A stretch of 64,000 nucleotides of DNA from Alphaproteobacteria bacterium PA2 (GTDB taxonomy: Bacteria; Pseudomonadota; Alphaproteobacteria; Caulobacterales; Caulobacteraceae): NCBI GenBank assembly GCA_002256425.1, contig NKIZ01000001.1, positions 3,011,001-3,075,000 of the forward strand. Reading direction: 5' to 3'. Positions 1 through 7,766 of this stretch are shown piece after piece. Below the pieces are notes generated by a model. That model saw only the letters and a program-made list of their open reading frames with translations. It did no database searches and was not told the DNA's origin. The position numbers and the translations under genes were made by a program. Within the stretch, counting starts at the first letter, position 1, and each line of letters opens with the position of its first letter.

Positions 1-453
1 ATTGAGCACCTCCACCGCATGGGCCAGCCGGGTCAGGTTGGCTCCGGGCAGGCCGTACTGAGGCGAAACCGGCGCCACAGGCATACCCTGGCTCATGGCG
101 GCGTATTTGATCAGGGCATGGTCAATGCCATTGCGGGCCAGGATCAGCAGGGGCGGGGTTCCGATGACGCCCATGCCACGCAGGCCGCCAGCCAGGGCGC
201 TGACCCTTTTCAGCCCCTCGCCATAGGTCAGGGTCCGCCAACCCTCCCCGTCCCGTTCGGCCAGCCAGACACGGTCTGGCTCGGCGCCTGCCCAATGGAC
301 CAGAGGCTCCGCCACCGTGGCGAAGGCGCCCTTGATCGGCGTGGCGTTGAACAGGATGACGCTGCCATCGGGGCGACGCTCGACCTCCAGCCGGCGCGGC
401 GCATAGCGGGGGTCGCGGAAGGGGGCTGTGGCGATGTCGGGTCTGGCGTCCAT
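1..453 (-). CDS. AMP-dependent acyl-CoA ligase, feruloyl-CoA synthase-like (N-terminal part)
   Basis: The reading frame opens at an ATG (453-451) and runs leftward off the window, so only the first 151 codons are visible. The translation starts MDARPDIATAPFRDPRYAPR, then has the pattern 'LEVERRPDGSVIL', 'HWAGAEPDRVWLAERDG' and 'WRTLTYGE', which is the usual N-terminus of the feruloyl-CoA synthase branch of the ANL (AMP-forming) superfamily. Such enzymes activate hydroxycinnamic acids with ATP and CoA in the cytoplasm. The AMP-binding core motifs lie outside the window, so substrate assignment is inference. It lies 59 bases downstream of a LysR regulator gene on the same strand and close to a LigB-type dioxygenase, which fits aromatic-acid catabolism. 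Confidence 0.7.
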   Translation of the reverse strand, partial: MDARPDIATAPFRDPRYAPRRLEVERRPDGSVILFNATPIKGAFATVAEPLVHWAGAEPDRVWLAERDGEGWRTLTYGEGLKRVSALAGGLRGMGVIGTPPLLILARNGIDHALIKYAAMSQGMPVAPVSPQYGLPGANLTRLAHAVEVLN

Positions 454-512
454 GAGCCAGAGGCTTACAGGCCAGAGCGGGTTCCCGCCAAGGGGGCTGG
501 CGTCATCTGATG

Positions 513-1421
513 TCAGATTGCGTCAGCCGGCGCCCGGCTCAGTCGCTCAAACAGCCAGGTTCCCGCCACCCCCAGGGCGCCCGCCTTGGGCCTCGCCGCC
601 ATGACCGGCAGGCGCGGCATGCCTGGCCGACCGTCCCAGTTCTGCGGCAGAAGCTCAACCAGGCGCCCGGCGGCCAGATCGGCGGCGACCATGTGCCGAG
701 GCATACTGCCCCAGCCCAGGCCGGCCAGCAGCATGGCGTGCTTGGCGCCCAGATCGGCCAGTCGCCAGGTCCGCAGGCCCACCACTCCACGATCCCGGCC
801 CTGGGTCAGGGTGGACCGGTCGGTCAGGACCAGCTGGACATGTTCCCGCAGGATTTCCGCCTCCAGCGGCCCCGTGATCTGCGCGACCGGGTGCTGGGGC
901 GCAGCGACCGCCACCAACTCCACCTCGGTGACGAGGCTTCCCGCCAGTTCGTCTATCCGCTCGGCGAAGCTGATCACCAGGCCCATATCCCCCGGGCCAT
1001 CCAGCACAGCCTCCACCGCCGCACCCAGGGTCTCGACCCGGACCCGGGTCTGGACAGAGGGAAAGAGGGCCTGAAACTCCGTGAGGGCGCCCAGAAGTTC
1101 GTCCATGGGAAACATGGCCTCGACCACCAGGGTCAGTTCGGCTTCAAGTCCCCGCGCCATGCCCTGGGCCTGGGCCCGGAAGGCGGTCAGGTCTTCGACA
1201 ATGCGCTGGGCCCGGGGCAGCAGGGCCCGGCCGGCCTCGGTCAGCCCGGCGCGATAGGTCTGGCGGTCAAACAGGGCGACGCCGGTTTCCCGCTCCAGGT
1301 TCCGGATCTGATAGGTCACCGCCGACTGGGCGCGCCCCAGCTTGCGAGCCGCGGCGGCAAATCCGCCGGTCTCGGCGACGGCCAGGAAGACCTTGAGCTG
1401 GGCCAGGGTCAGGGCGTCCAT
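513..1421 (-). CDS. LysR-family transcriptional regulator
   Basis: The 302-residue product has the LysR layout. A winged helix-turn-helix occupies about residues 1-60 (LTLAQLKVFLAVAETGGF, then ARKLGRAQSAVTYQIRNLE), a linker helix follows, and an effector-binding domain runs from about residue 90 to 290. Length is typical. The gene is divergent from the LigB-type dioxygenase at 1498 and points toward the acyl-CoA ligase at 453, so by LysR convention it probably controls one or both in response to an aromatic effector. The inverted repeat ATATCGAT...ATCGATAT in the divergent intergenic region overlaps its own start codon, suggesting autoregulation. The effector cannot be told from sequence. Confidence 0.93.
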   Translation of the reverse strand: MDALTLAQLKVFLAVAETGGFAAAARKLGRAQSAVTYQIRNLERETGVALFDRQTYRAGLTEAGRALLPRAQRIVEDLTAFRAQAQGMARGLEAELTLVVEAMFPMDELLGALTEFQALFPSVQTRVRVETLGAAVEAVLDGPGDMGLVISFAERIDELAGSLVTEVELVAVAAPQHPVAQITGPLEAEILREHVQLVLTDRSTLTQGRDRGVVGLRTWRLADLGAKHAMLLAGLGWGSMPRHMVAADLAAGRLVELLPQNWDGRPGMPRLPVMAARPKAGALGVAGTWLFERLSRAPADAI

Positions 1422-1455
1422 ATCGATCCAATTTCCTGATAGAGATGATCGATAT
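1420..1455. promoter_or_regulatory. Candidate LysR operator (8-bp inverted repeat)
   Basis: ATATCGAT at 1420-1427 and ATCGATAT at 1448-1455 form a perfect 8-base inverted repeat with a 20-base centre. The left arm covers the start codon of the LysR gene and the right arm lies about 43 bases before the divergent dioxygenase start. Position and symmetry suit an autoregulatory LysR site; binding is inferred. Confidence 0.45.
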
Positions 1456-1497
1456 TATGCCCATTTAACTGATTGCACGCCACCCTATATGGGACTC

Positions 1498-2304
1498 ATG
1501 ACCCAGCGCATGCCCACCCTCTATATCCCCCATGGCGGCGGCCCCTGCTTCTTCATGGATCCGCCCCCGGGCGCGCCCCAACTGTGGGACAATATGGCCG
1601 ACTACCTGAAGTCCATCGCGGCCGGCCTGCCGGAAAAACCCCGGGCCCTTCTGGTGATTTCCGCCCACTGGGAAACGGCTACCCCGACCCTCAATGTCGC
1701 GGCCAGGCCCGGCATGCTCTATGACTATTACGGCTTTCCCGAGCATACCTACCGGCTTCAGTACCCGGCCCCTGGCGCACCGGAATTGGCCCCGAAGGTC
1801 CAGACCCTCCTGGCGGACGCCGGGATTGCAGTCGATCTGGACGGAGCCCGGGACTATGACCACGGGGTCTTTGTGCCTCTGATGCTGGCCTTCCCGGACG
1901 CCGACATACCGATCCTGCAGCTCTCCCTGCGCCAGGACCTGGATCCCGCAGCCCACCTGGCCATCGGTCGCGCCCTGGAACCCCTTCGGGACGATGGCGT
2001 CCTGATCATCGGATCAGGGATGAGCTTCCACAACCTGCGCACCCTGCGCGGGCCCCAGGGCGACACCCAGTCCGACATGTTCGACACCTGGCTGACGCAG
2101 GCCGCCACGGCCGCGGATCCCAACCAGCGCGACCTCGCCCTCTCACATTGGGCCCAGGCGCCCCATGCCCGGGAAGCCCATCCCCGCGAGGAACACCTCC
2201 TGCCCCTGATGGTGGCGGCCGGCGCCGCCGGAACCGACATCGGGCGGCGCACCTATTCCGACCATCTGGGCGGAAAGGCCGTTTCGGCCTACCAGTTCGG
2301 CTAA
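1498..2304 (+). CDS. LigB-type extradiol aromatic-ring-opening dioxygenase (DODA/YgiD family)
   Basis: From the ATG at 1498 the product is 268 residues, the normal length for the class III extradiol dioxygenase family that includes DOPA 4,5-dioxygenase and E. coli YgiD. The expected metal ligands are visible: His12 in 'YIPHGGGP', His57 in 'ISAHWE' and His233 in 'EEHLLPL'. His178 in 'SGMSFHN' matches the catalytic base. The frame is open upstream to 1342, but that extension overlaps the LysR gene and does not resemble the family; an ATG at 1489 is the alternative start. It probably cleaves a catecholic ring in the cytoplasm. Divergence from a LysR gene and proximity to a feruloyl-CoA-synthase-like ligase support a catabolic role. 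The exact substrate is unknown. Confidence 0.88.
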   Translation: MTQRMPTLYIPHGGGPCFFMDPPPGAPQLWDNMADYLKSIAAGLPEKPRALLVISAHWETATPTLNVAARPGMLYDYYGFPEHTYRLQYPAPGAPELAPKVQTLLADAGIAVDLDGARDYDHGVFVPLMLAFPDADIPILQLSLRQDLDPAAHLAIGRALEPLRDDGVLIIGSGMSFHNLRTLRGPQGDTQSDMFDTWLTQAATAADPNQRDLALSHWAQAPHAREAHPREEHLLPLMVAAGAAGTDIGRRTYSDHLGGKAVSAYQFG

Positions 2305-2335
2305 GTTTTCCCTTCCCCCACCCAAGGACTTCTTC

Positions 2336-2953
2336 ATGACCAAGACCCTTCGCCTTCTTGCCCTGACCTCCGTCGCGGCCCTCAGCCTCTCCACCGCGGC
2401 CTTCGCCCAGGCGTCAAAGGACCCCGCCGGCGTCCAGGCCGGGACCTACGCCCTGGAAACCAGCCACGCCCGGGTGGTCTTCTCCCTGTCCCACATGGGC
2501 TTCTCCACCTGGTACGGCGACTTCTCCGGCGCCACGGGCACCCTGGTCCTGGACCCCAAGGCCCTGGCCAACGCCAAGCTTGATGTGAGCATTCCCGTCG
2601 CCTCGGTGACCACCACCAACGCCAAGGTCGATGAGGAACTGAAGAGCGCCGCCTGGTTCGACGCCGCCAAGTATCCGACCATCACCTTCCGCTCGACCCA
2701 GGTGGCCGTGACCAGCCCGACCACCGCCAAGGTGACCGGCGATCTGAGCTTCCACGGCGTGACCAAGCCCACCACCCTGGACGTCACCTTCAAGGCGGTC
2801 GGCACCAATCCCCTGTCCAAGAAGGTGACCATCGGCTTTGACGCCACCACCGCCATCAAGCGCAGCGACTTCGGCCAGAAGACCTATGTGCCGATGATCG
2901 GCGACGACGTCAGCCTGCAGATCAGCGCCCCCTTCGAAAAGAAGGCCGACTAG
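2336..2953 (+). CDS. YceI-family periplasmic lipid-binding-like protein
   Basis: The 205-residue product has a clear Sec signal peptide (cleavage expected after about residue 25, 'AFA-QA'). The mature part is a YceI lipocalin-like beta-barrel: 'YALETSHARVVFSLSHMGFS', 'FSGATGTLVLDP', 'SAAWFDAAKYPTITFRST', 'GDLSFHGVTKPTTLDV' and 'KRSDFG' are characteristic family stretches. YceI proteins bind polyisoprenoid-like lipids in the periplasm and are often induced by base or stress; function here is by family only. The gene stands alone, 31 bases after the dioxygenase, and is followed by a strong terminator hairpin. Confidence 0.93.
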   Translation: MTKTLRLLALTSVAALSLSTAAFAQASKDPAGVQAGTYALETSHARVVFSLSHMGFSTWYGDFSGATGTLVLDPKALANAKLDVSIPVASVTTTNAKVDEELKSAAWFDAAKYPTITFRSTQVAVTSPTTAKVTGDLSFHGVTKPTTLDVTFKAVGTNPLSKKVTIGFDATTAIKRSDFGQKTYVPMIGDDVSLQISAPFEKKAD

Positions 2954-2978
2954 GCGTCAGACGCTCACGAGTTTGAAG

Positions 2979-3011
2979 GGCCGGCTTCGAAGGATCGGAG
3001 CCGGCCTTTTT
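2979..3011. terminator. Rho-independent terminator after the yceI-like gene
   Basis: GGCCGGCT (2979-2986) pairs perfectly with AGCCGGCC (2999-3006) across a 12-base loop and is followed by five T. It terminates the + strand gene. It lies 2 bases beyond the end of the convergent dihydroorotase gene, so may serve both directions. Confidence 0.85.
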
Positions 3012-3012
3012 C

Positions 3013-4350
3013 TTATCCGGTCGGCAGGGTCTCTGCGAAACGGACGGGCTCGCCGAGGCTGGGCGCCACGATCTCGCCGTCCTGCATGACCAGCTTGCCG
3101 CGGATGATGGTGGCCATGGGCCAGCCCTTGGCTTCGAAGCCGTCGAACGGGGTCCAGCCGACCCGGGTTCCCATGTCCTCATGGCGGATGGTCCGCCGGG
3201 CCTTGAGGTCCACCAGGGTGATGTCGGCGTCATTGCCGACGGCCAGCCGGCCCTTGTCGGCCAGGTTGAACAGGCGCTGGGCGCCGTGGCTGGTCAGGTC
3301 GACAAACCGCTCGAGGGACAGACGCCCCTCGGCCACATGGGTCAGCATGACCGCCGCCAGGGTCTGGACCCCGGGCATGCCCGAGGGCGAGGCCGGATAG
3401 GGCCGGGCCTTTTCCTCGCGGGTGTGGGGGGCGTGGTCGGATCCCAGAACATCGGCGACGCCCAGCTGGACTCCCCGCCACAGGCCCGCCTGATGCACGG
3501 CCCCGCGGATGGGCGGGTTCATCTGGGCGAAGCCCTTCAGGCGCTCATAGGCCTCGGGCGCCGTGAGGGTCAGGTGCTGGGGGGTCACCTCGACGCTGGC
3601 CACGTCCTTGTTCCTCGCCAGAAACTCCATTTCTTCGACCGTGGTCACATGGAGCACATGGATGCGCTTGCCCAGGCTGCGGGCGATACGGACCAGGCGG
3701 TGGGTGGATTCCAGGGCCGAGGCGGCGTCGCGCACCTCTTCGTGGCTGGTCCAGTCGCCGGTGCGGGCCAGGGGCCGGCGTTCGGCCAGGCGGTATTCGT
3801 CCTGGGAGTGGAAGGCCGCCCGGCGATTCACATGGCGCAGGACCTGCTCAATGCCTTCGTCGTCCTGGACCAGCAGGGTGCCGGTGGAGGCGCCCATGAA
3901 GACCTTGATCCCGCAGCAGCCCGGCAAACGCTCCAGCTCGCCCAGGAAGCGGGCATTGTCGTGGGTGCCGCCCACATAGAAGGCGTGGTCGCAGTGCATG
4001 CGGCCCTTCGCCCGGGCCAGCTTGTCCGCCAGGGCATCCGGGTCCGTGGTGGTGGGCTCGGTATTGGGCATTTCAAAGACCGCCGTCACCCCGCCCAGCA
4101 CAGCGGCGCGGGAGCCGGACTCCAGGTCTTCCTTCCACTCCAGCCCCGGCTCACGGAAGTGGACCTGGGTGTCGATGATTCCGGGAATGACCGTCAGGCC
4201 CGTGGCGTCGATCACCTGGCCCGCTGAGGCCTGGGAGAGATCGCCGATCTCGACAATCTTGCCGCCGCGTACGCCCACATCGGCCATGCCGCGACCGGCA
4301 TGGTTCACCACTTCGCCGCCGCGGACGATCAGGTCATAGGTCTTAGTCAT
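3013..4350 (-). CDS. pyrC: Dihydroorotase-family amidohydrolase (type I)
   Basis: The 445-residue protein is a cyclic amidohydrolase of the dihydroorotase type, which interconverts carbamoyl-aspartate and dihydroorotate in pyrimidine synthesis. Visible active-site elements are 'TQVHFREPG' (residues 61-69), the carboxylated lysine Lys149 in 'IKVFMG', His181 in 'FHSQDE', His231/His234 in 'IHVLHVT' and Asp305 in 'GSDHAPH'. The first metal-binding His of the usual HxH pair is Gln62, a variant I recall from one dihydroorotase subfamily. The start at 4350 is chosen because the family N-terminus (TYDLIVRGGEVV) follows it and because TGATG couples it to the upstream glycosyltransferase stop. Allantoinase-like activity is a less likely alternative. 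Confidence 0.87.
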   Translation of the reverse strand: MTKTYDLIVRGGEVVNHAGRGMADVGVRGGKIVEIGDLSQASAGQVIDATGLTVIPGIIDTQVHFREPGLEWKEDLESGSRAAVLGGVTAVFEMPNTEPTTTDPDALADKLARAKGRMHCDHAFYVGGTHDNARFLGELERLPGCCGIKVFMGASTGTLLVQDDEGIEQVLRHVNRRAAFHSQDEYRLAERRPLARTGDWTSHEEVRDAASALESTHRLVRIARSLGKRIHVLHVTTVEEMEFLARNKDVASVEVTPQHLTLTAPEAYERLKGFAQMNPPIRGAVHQAGLWRGVQLGVADVLGSDHAPHTREEKARPYPASPSGMPGVQTLAAVMLTHVAEGRLSLERFVDLTSHGAQRLFNLADKGRLAVGNDADITLVDLKARRTIRHEDMGTRVGWTPFDGFEAKGWPMATIIRGKLVMQDGEIVAPSLGEPVRFAETLPTG

Positions 4351-5324
4351 CAGGTTTCCGCCAGCAGTTTCGTCGCCGCATCCACGACGGTTTCCACCGG
4401 CAGGTCCATCATGTGGCACATGGTCTGCTGGAAGCCGGGATCGACGGCGCGGATGGTCGGGTAGTCCCGGGGGCCACGGACAATCCGGGTCTTCTCGCCC
4501 CAGGGACCGTAGAGCGCCTCGTCCGAGGGGCCGAACAGGCCGACGGTCGGCGCTCCAGCCGCAGCGGCCATGTGCATGAGGCCCGAGTCATTGCCGACGA
4601 ATATCCGCGCCTGACGCAGGCAGGCATAGGTGGTCAACAGGTCGACCTTGCCTACCAGGTCGATGAACCGGTCCATGGGCACCACGTGGCGCAGGGCCGA
4701 GACGGAACCCACGTCCTCGGGCCCGCCCAGCACCATGATCCGGCCGCCATGGAGGGGACCGCCCTCATCGACCATGCGGATGGCCAGCTGGGCGAAGCGC
4801 TCCAGGGGCCAGGTCTTGCCCACCCAGTTGGCGGCGGGCGCCAGGGCCAGGATCGGGCCTTCGCCGGCCGTCAGCTCGGCGGCCAGGGTGTCGGTGGCTT
4901 CGGAAGTGAAGAGAAAGGGCGCCGGCGGCTCGGACTCAAGGTTCAGCACCCGGGCCGCCTCGATCACCTTGTGCACTGGCGGGCCCGGGCTGCGCTTGAA
5001 CACCGCCCGGCGTTTGCGGCTGAGGAAGCCGCTGAGGGCGGAGCCGCGCATGTCGACCACCAGACCCCACTGGGTCTTTCGGACCTGCCGCCAGAGGCGG
5101 AACCAGTGGCGGCCGTCCTTGGCCTTCTCGAAGAGGATGATTTCCTTAAGGCCGGGCAGGTCCTTGTAGAGACCCGCCGCCGCCGGTCCGGCGACAATGG
5201 TGAAGCTGGCGTTGGGGATTTCCTGCGACAACCGGCGCACCAGTCCCGACGACAAGACCGCATCGCCAATTCGGGTGGCGGTAATGAACAGAATCGGGAA
5301 GGACCCAGCGGGCATTGGCTTCAT
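4350..5324 (-). CDS. Glycosyltransferase family 9 (heptosyltransferase-like)
   Basis: The product from the ATG at 5324 (324 residues) begins 'ILFITATRIGDAVLSSGLVRRL', the typical first strand of ADP-heptose:LPS heptosyltransferases. It carries the family signature 'FVGNDSGLMHMAAAAGAPTVGLFGPSD' in broken form toward the C-terminus. These GT-B enzymes add sugars to the lipopolysaccharide core on the cytoplasmic face of the inner membrane. The open frame extends to 5471, but that part overlaps the divergent gene and is not family-like; an ATG at 5315 is also possible. Its stop codon overlaps the dihydroorotase start by one base, so the two are co-translated. Which sugar is transferred is not determinable. 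Confidence 0.85.
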   Translation of the reverse strand: MKPMPAGSFPILFITATRIGDAVLSSGLVRRLSQEIPNASFTIVAGPAAAGLYKDLPGLKEIILFEKAKDGRHWFRLWRQVRKTQWGLVVDMRGSALSGFLSRKRRAVFKRSPGPPVHKVIEAARVLNLESEPPAPFLFTSEATDTLAAELTAGEGPILALAPAANWVGKTWPLERFAQLAIRMVDEGGPLHGGRIMVLGGPEDVGSVSALRHVVPMDRFIDLVGKVDLLTTYACLRQARIFVGNDSGLMHMAAAAGAPTVGLFGPSDEALYGPWGEKTRIVRGPRDYPTIRAVDPGFQQTMCHMMDLPVETVVDAATKLLAET

Positions 5325-5385
5325 ATAGGGTGCGCAGGGCTGGCGCTCCACCCGCGCCATGCCTAATTGCGATACTGTGATCGCC

Positions 5386-6195
5386 ATGACCCAAATCGCC
5401 CGCCTCCACAGCCGCGCCCTGATCTCCGTCACCGGGGAGGACTGGGCCAGTTTCCTGCAGGGCCTGATCACCCAGGACGTCGAGACCCTGAAGGATGGCC
5501 AGTTGAGGTTCGGCGCCCTGCTGACCCCCCAGGGCCGGCTGCTCTATGACATGTTCATCCTGGGCGAGGCGCAGGGCTGCCGCCTGGACGTGGCCGCCGA
5601 GCACCGCGCCGCCATCATGCAGCGCCTGATGATCTATCGCCTGCGGGCCAAGGTGGTGATCGAAGCCGACGAGACCCCGGTCTTCGCCGTCTGGCCAGCT
5701 TCCGCCGACCCGGGCGGTCGGACGGATCCCCGCCTGCCTGAACTGGGCGTCCGGATTTACGAGTCAGAACCGACTCCCAATACCGATGAGGCCGCATACG
5801 AAGTCCACCGCCTGGCCTGCGGCGTCCCGGGGCCCGCCGACTGGGGCAGCGATCGGACCTATCCCATCGAGGCCAATTTCGACCTGCTGAACGGGATCGA
5901 CTTCAAGAAGGGCTGTTTTGTCGGCCAGGAGACCACCTCCCGCATGAAGCGCCGGGGTCAGATCAAGTCGCGCATGGCGCCGGTGACTCTCAGCGCCTCA
6001 ACTGCGGAGACGGAGATCCTGAATGGGACGCTCCGGGCTGGAGAAGTGCGGTCAGTCATCGGAGATCGTGGCATGGCCCTTGTGCGGCTGGACCGGATTT
6101 CAGGTGACCTCACCCTTGGCGGCGCCGGACTTCAGTTGGACATGCCCGAATGGCTGAAGCCAAGCGCGGAAATCGGACCGCAAACCCAAGGCTAG
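5386..6195 (+). CDS. ygfZ: YgfZ/GcvT-like folate-binding iron-sulfur cluster repair protein
   Basis: The 269-residue product has the tetrahydrofolate-binding GcvT fold and the diagnostic motif KGCFVGQE (residues 175-182, YgfZ consensus K-G-C-[YF]-x-G-Q-E) followed by 'TTSRMKRRG'. YgfZ proteins help maintain certain Fe-S enzymes and depend on folate and that cysteine. The start is set at the ATG at 5386 because 'IARLHSRALISVTGEDW' is the family N-terminus; an upstream ATG at 5359 would add nine unlikely residues. It is divergent from the glycosyltransferase gene, with only about 60 bases between starts to hold both promoters. The true glycine cleavage T protein is encoded separately at 25950-27062. 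Confidence 0.88.
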   Translation: MTQIARLHSRALISVTGEDWASFLQGLITQDVETLKDGQLRFGALLTPQGRLLYDMFILGEAQGCRLDVAAEHRAAIMQRLMIYRLRAKVVIEADETPVFAVWPASADPGGRTDPRLPELGVRIYESEPTPNTDEAAYEVHRLACGVPGPADWGSDRTYPIEANFDLLNGIDFKKGCFVGQETTSRMKRRGQIKSRMAPVTLSASTAETEILNGTLRAGEVRSVIGDRGMALVRLDRISGDLTLGGAGLQLDMPEWLKPSAEIGPQTQG

Positions 6196-6231
6196 CTTTT
6201 CCTGCGCATCCGCCTTTGCGACAAAGGCGGC

Positions 6232-6822
6232 ATGACGAACGATCCGAATCGATGCGGCTGGCGGGGCATGGCGGGGGATCCCCTGTACGAGGCCTATCAC
6301 GACGAAGAATGGGGCGTGCCCGAGTACGACTCCCGCGCCCTTTGGGAGAAGCTGGTCCTCGACGGCTTTCAGGCGGGCCTGGCCTGGATCACCATCCTGC
6401 GCAAACGCGAGGCCTTCCGCGCCGCCTTCGACAATTTCGATCCGGAAAAAGTGGCGCGCTATGATGACGCCGACCGGGCGCGGCTGATGGCCGACGCGGG
6501 GATCGTAAGGTCCAACGCCAAGATCGATGCCGCCATTTCGGGCGCCCGGATCTATCTCGACATGCGGGACCGGGGGGAGGACTTCTCGCAGTTCCTGTGG
6601 GCCTTCACCGACGGCAAGCCGATCCAGAACCGCTTCACCGTCATGGGCGATGTGCCAGCCCAGACCCAGGTCGCCGTCGACATGTCCAAGGCCCTGAAGG
6701 CCAGGGGCTTCAAGTTCGTCGGCCCGGTGATCGTCTACGCCTTCATGCAGGCCACCGGCCTGGTGAACGACCACCTGGTCCACTGCCCCTGCCACGAGCG
6801 CATCCGCAAGCTGTCGGTCTGA
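6232..6822 (+). CDS. tag: DNA-3-methyladenine glycosylase I
   Basis: The 196-residue product matches Tag in full: 'RCGWRG...DPLYEAYHDEEWGVPEYDSRALWEKL', 'GLAWITILRKREAFRAAF', and the C-terminal zinc-binding tail 'HLVHCPCHERIRKL'. It removes 3-methyladenine from alkylated DNA in base excision repair. An N-terminal Cys-Gly-Trp together with the C-terminal His/Cys cluster forms the structural zinc site known in this family. It starts 36 bases after ygfZ and may share its transcript. Its stop codon lies inside an 18-base sequence that recurs at the start of rnhB, suggesting the two genes were once overlapping. Confidence 0.93.
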   Translation: MTNDPNRCGWRGMAGDPLYEAYHDEEWGVPEYDSRALWEKLVLDGFQAGLAWITILRKREAFRAAFDNFDPEKVARYDDADRARLMADAGIVRSNAKIDAAISGARIYLDMRDRGEDFSQFLWAFTDGKPIQNRFTVMGDVPAQTQVAVDMSKALKARGFKFVGPVIVYAFMQATGLVNDHLVHCPCHERIRKLSV

Positions 6823-6833
6823 TGCCGGACATG

Positions 6834-6885
6834 TCCCCATCAACCGGTCACCCCGGCGAAGGCCGGGGTCCAGTTCGTAAGGCTG
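6834..6885 (+). repeat. Palindromic intergenic repeat, copy 1
   Basis: The unit contains the core CCCCGGCGAAGGCCGGGG, which folds as a hairpin, preceded by CACCGGT/ACCGGTCA-like and followed by TCCAGTTCGTA. A nearly identical unit lies exactly 180 bases downstream and an inverted copy lies between. The form resembles the short palindromic elements scattered in alphaproteobacterial genomes. Confidence 0.75.
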
Positions 6886-6934
6886 TGAACTGGATGTCAG
6901 CCCCAGGAGCGGCCTCTCCGGAAACTCCGTGCCC

Positions 6935-6973
6935 TATGACCTGGATACCGGCCTCCGCCGGTATGACCGGGGG
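6935..6973 (-). repeat. Palindromic intergenic repeat, inverted copy 2
   Basis: On the minus strand this reads CCGGTCATACCGGCGGAGG then CCGGTATCCAGGTCATA, a diverged inverted version of the units on either side. Its own core (ACCGGCGGAGGCCGGT) is palindromic. Confidence 0.65.
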
Positions 6974-7013
6974 TGGGAGAGCAGCCTGCGGTTCAAGATC
7001 TGGCGCCGAATCT

Positions 7014-7065
7014 GCCCCATCCACCGGTCACCCCGGCGGAGGCCGGGGTCCAGTTCGTAGGGCTG
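7014..7065 (+). repeat. Palindromic intergenic repeat, copy 3
   Basis: This matches the unit at 6834-6885 at nearly every base, with core CCCCGGCGGAGGCCGGGG and flank TCCAGTTCGTA. It ends 31 bases before the rnhB start. Confidence 0.75.
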
Positions 7066-7096
7066 GGCGCTGTACGACGGCCCGAGGCGCTTTCTG

Positions 7097-7687
7097 ATGC
7101 CCGACATGTCTCTTGAGGCGAAATACCCCGGCCCTGTATGCGGGGTCGATGAGGCCGGGCGGGGGCCCTGGGCCGGGCCGGTTTCGGCCGGAGCGGTCAT
7201 CCTTGATCCGGACAATGTGCCGGCGGGCCTCAACGACTCCAAGAAGCTGACTGCAAAGGCCCGGGAGCGGCTTGAGATCGAGATCAAGGCCACCGCCCTG
7301 GCCTGGGGGGTTGGCCTGGCCTCCCCTCAGGAGATCGACGAGATCAACATCCTGCAAGCCACAGGCTTGGCCATGCGCCGGGCCATGGCGGACCTGAAGA
7401 TCGCCCCGGCCTTCGCCCTGGTGGACGGAAACTACCGCTTCGACCTGCCCTGTCCCCTGCAGCCCATCGTCAAGGGCGACGCCCTCAGCGCCTCCATCGC
7501 CGCCGCCTCAATCCTGGCCAAGGTGGAGCGGGACCGGATCATGACCGCTGCTGACCTGGAGTATCCGCAGTACGGCTTCGCCGGCCACAAGGGCTATCAC
7601 GCCGCCAGCCATGTGGCGGCCCTCAAGGCCCACGGCCCCTGCCCCATCCACCGGATGAGCTGGGCCCCGATCCGGGATTTGGGCTGA
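7097..7687 (+). CDS. rnhB: Ribonuclease HII
   Basis: The 196-residue product contains the RNase HII signature '[16 protein letters not shown]', with the catalytic Asp-Glu pair near the N-terminus. Further matches are '[16 protein letters not shown]', 'ALVDGNYRF' and '[21 protein letters not shown]'. It cleaves the RNA strand at ribonucleotides embedded in DNA, chiefly misincorporated ones. Start is the ATG at 7097; an in-frame ATG three codons later (7106) is possible. The gene now follows a repeat-bearing insert that separated it from tag. In Caulobacter relatives rnhB also lies near ccrM, which fits this position. Confidence 0.94.
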   Translation: MPDMSLEAKYPGPVCGVDEAGRGPWAGPVSAGAVILDPDNVPAGLNDSKKLTAKARERLEIEIKATALAWGVGLASPQEIDEINILQATGLAMRRAMADLKIAPAFALVDGNYRFDLPCPLQPIVKGDALSASIAAASILAKVERDRIMTAADLEYPQYGFAGHKGYHAASHVAALKAHGPCPIHRMSWAPIRDLG

Positions 7688-7724
7688 GACGCCCCCTTGC
7701 CTTCCGCGCCGCCCCGCTATTAAC

Positions 7725-7741
7725 TGACACGATAAGTGTCA
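7725..7741. promoter_or_regulatory. Palindromic operator candidate upstream of the GST gene
   Basis: TGACAC-GATAA-GTGTCA is a perfect inverted repeat with a 5-base centre, extended imperfectly by AACT on both sides. It ends 25 bases before the glutathione S-transferase start. Its size and symmetry suit a TetR- or MarR-type repressor; no such gene is adjacent, so the binding protein is unknown. Confidence 0.5.
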
Positions 7742-7766
7742 TTAGTTGGGTCAGGGAGCCGCGCTC

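Larger units (their letters stand above)
6818..7110. repeat. Probable insertion flanked by 18-bp near-identical direct repeats (tag-rnhB junction)
   Basis: TCTGATGCCGGACATGTC (6818-6835) and TCTGATGCCCGACATGTC (7093-7110) differ at one base. The left copy holds the tag stop and a vestigial copy of the rnhB start; the right copy holds the real rnhB start. The 257 bases between them contain three repeat units and no credible gene. This looks like a target-site duplication around a small inserted repeat-bearing element. Confidence 0.6.

Noticed and set aside
3181..4227. 348-codon open frame antisense to the dihydroorotase gene
   Set aside because: It has no domain content, and the opposite strand has all dihydroorotase motifs.
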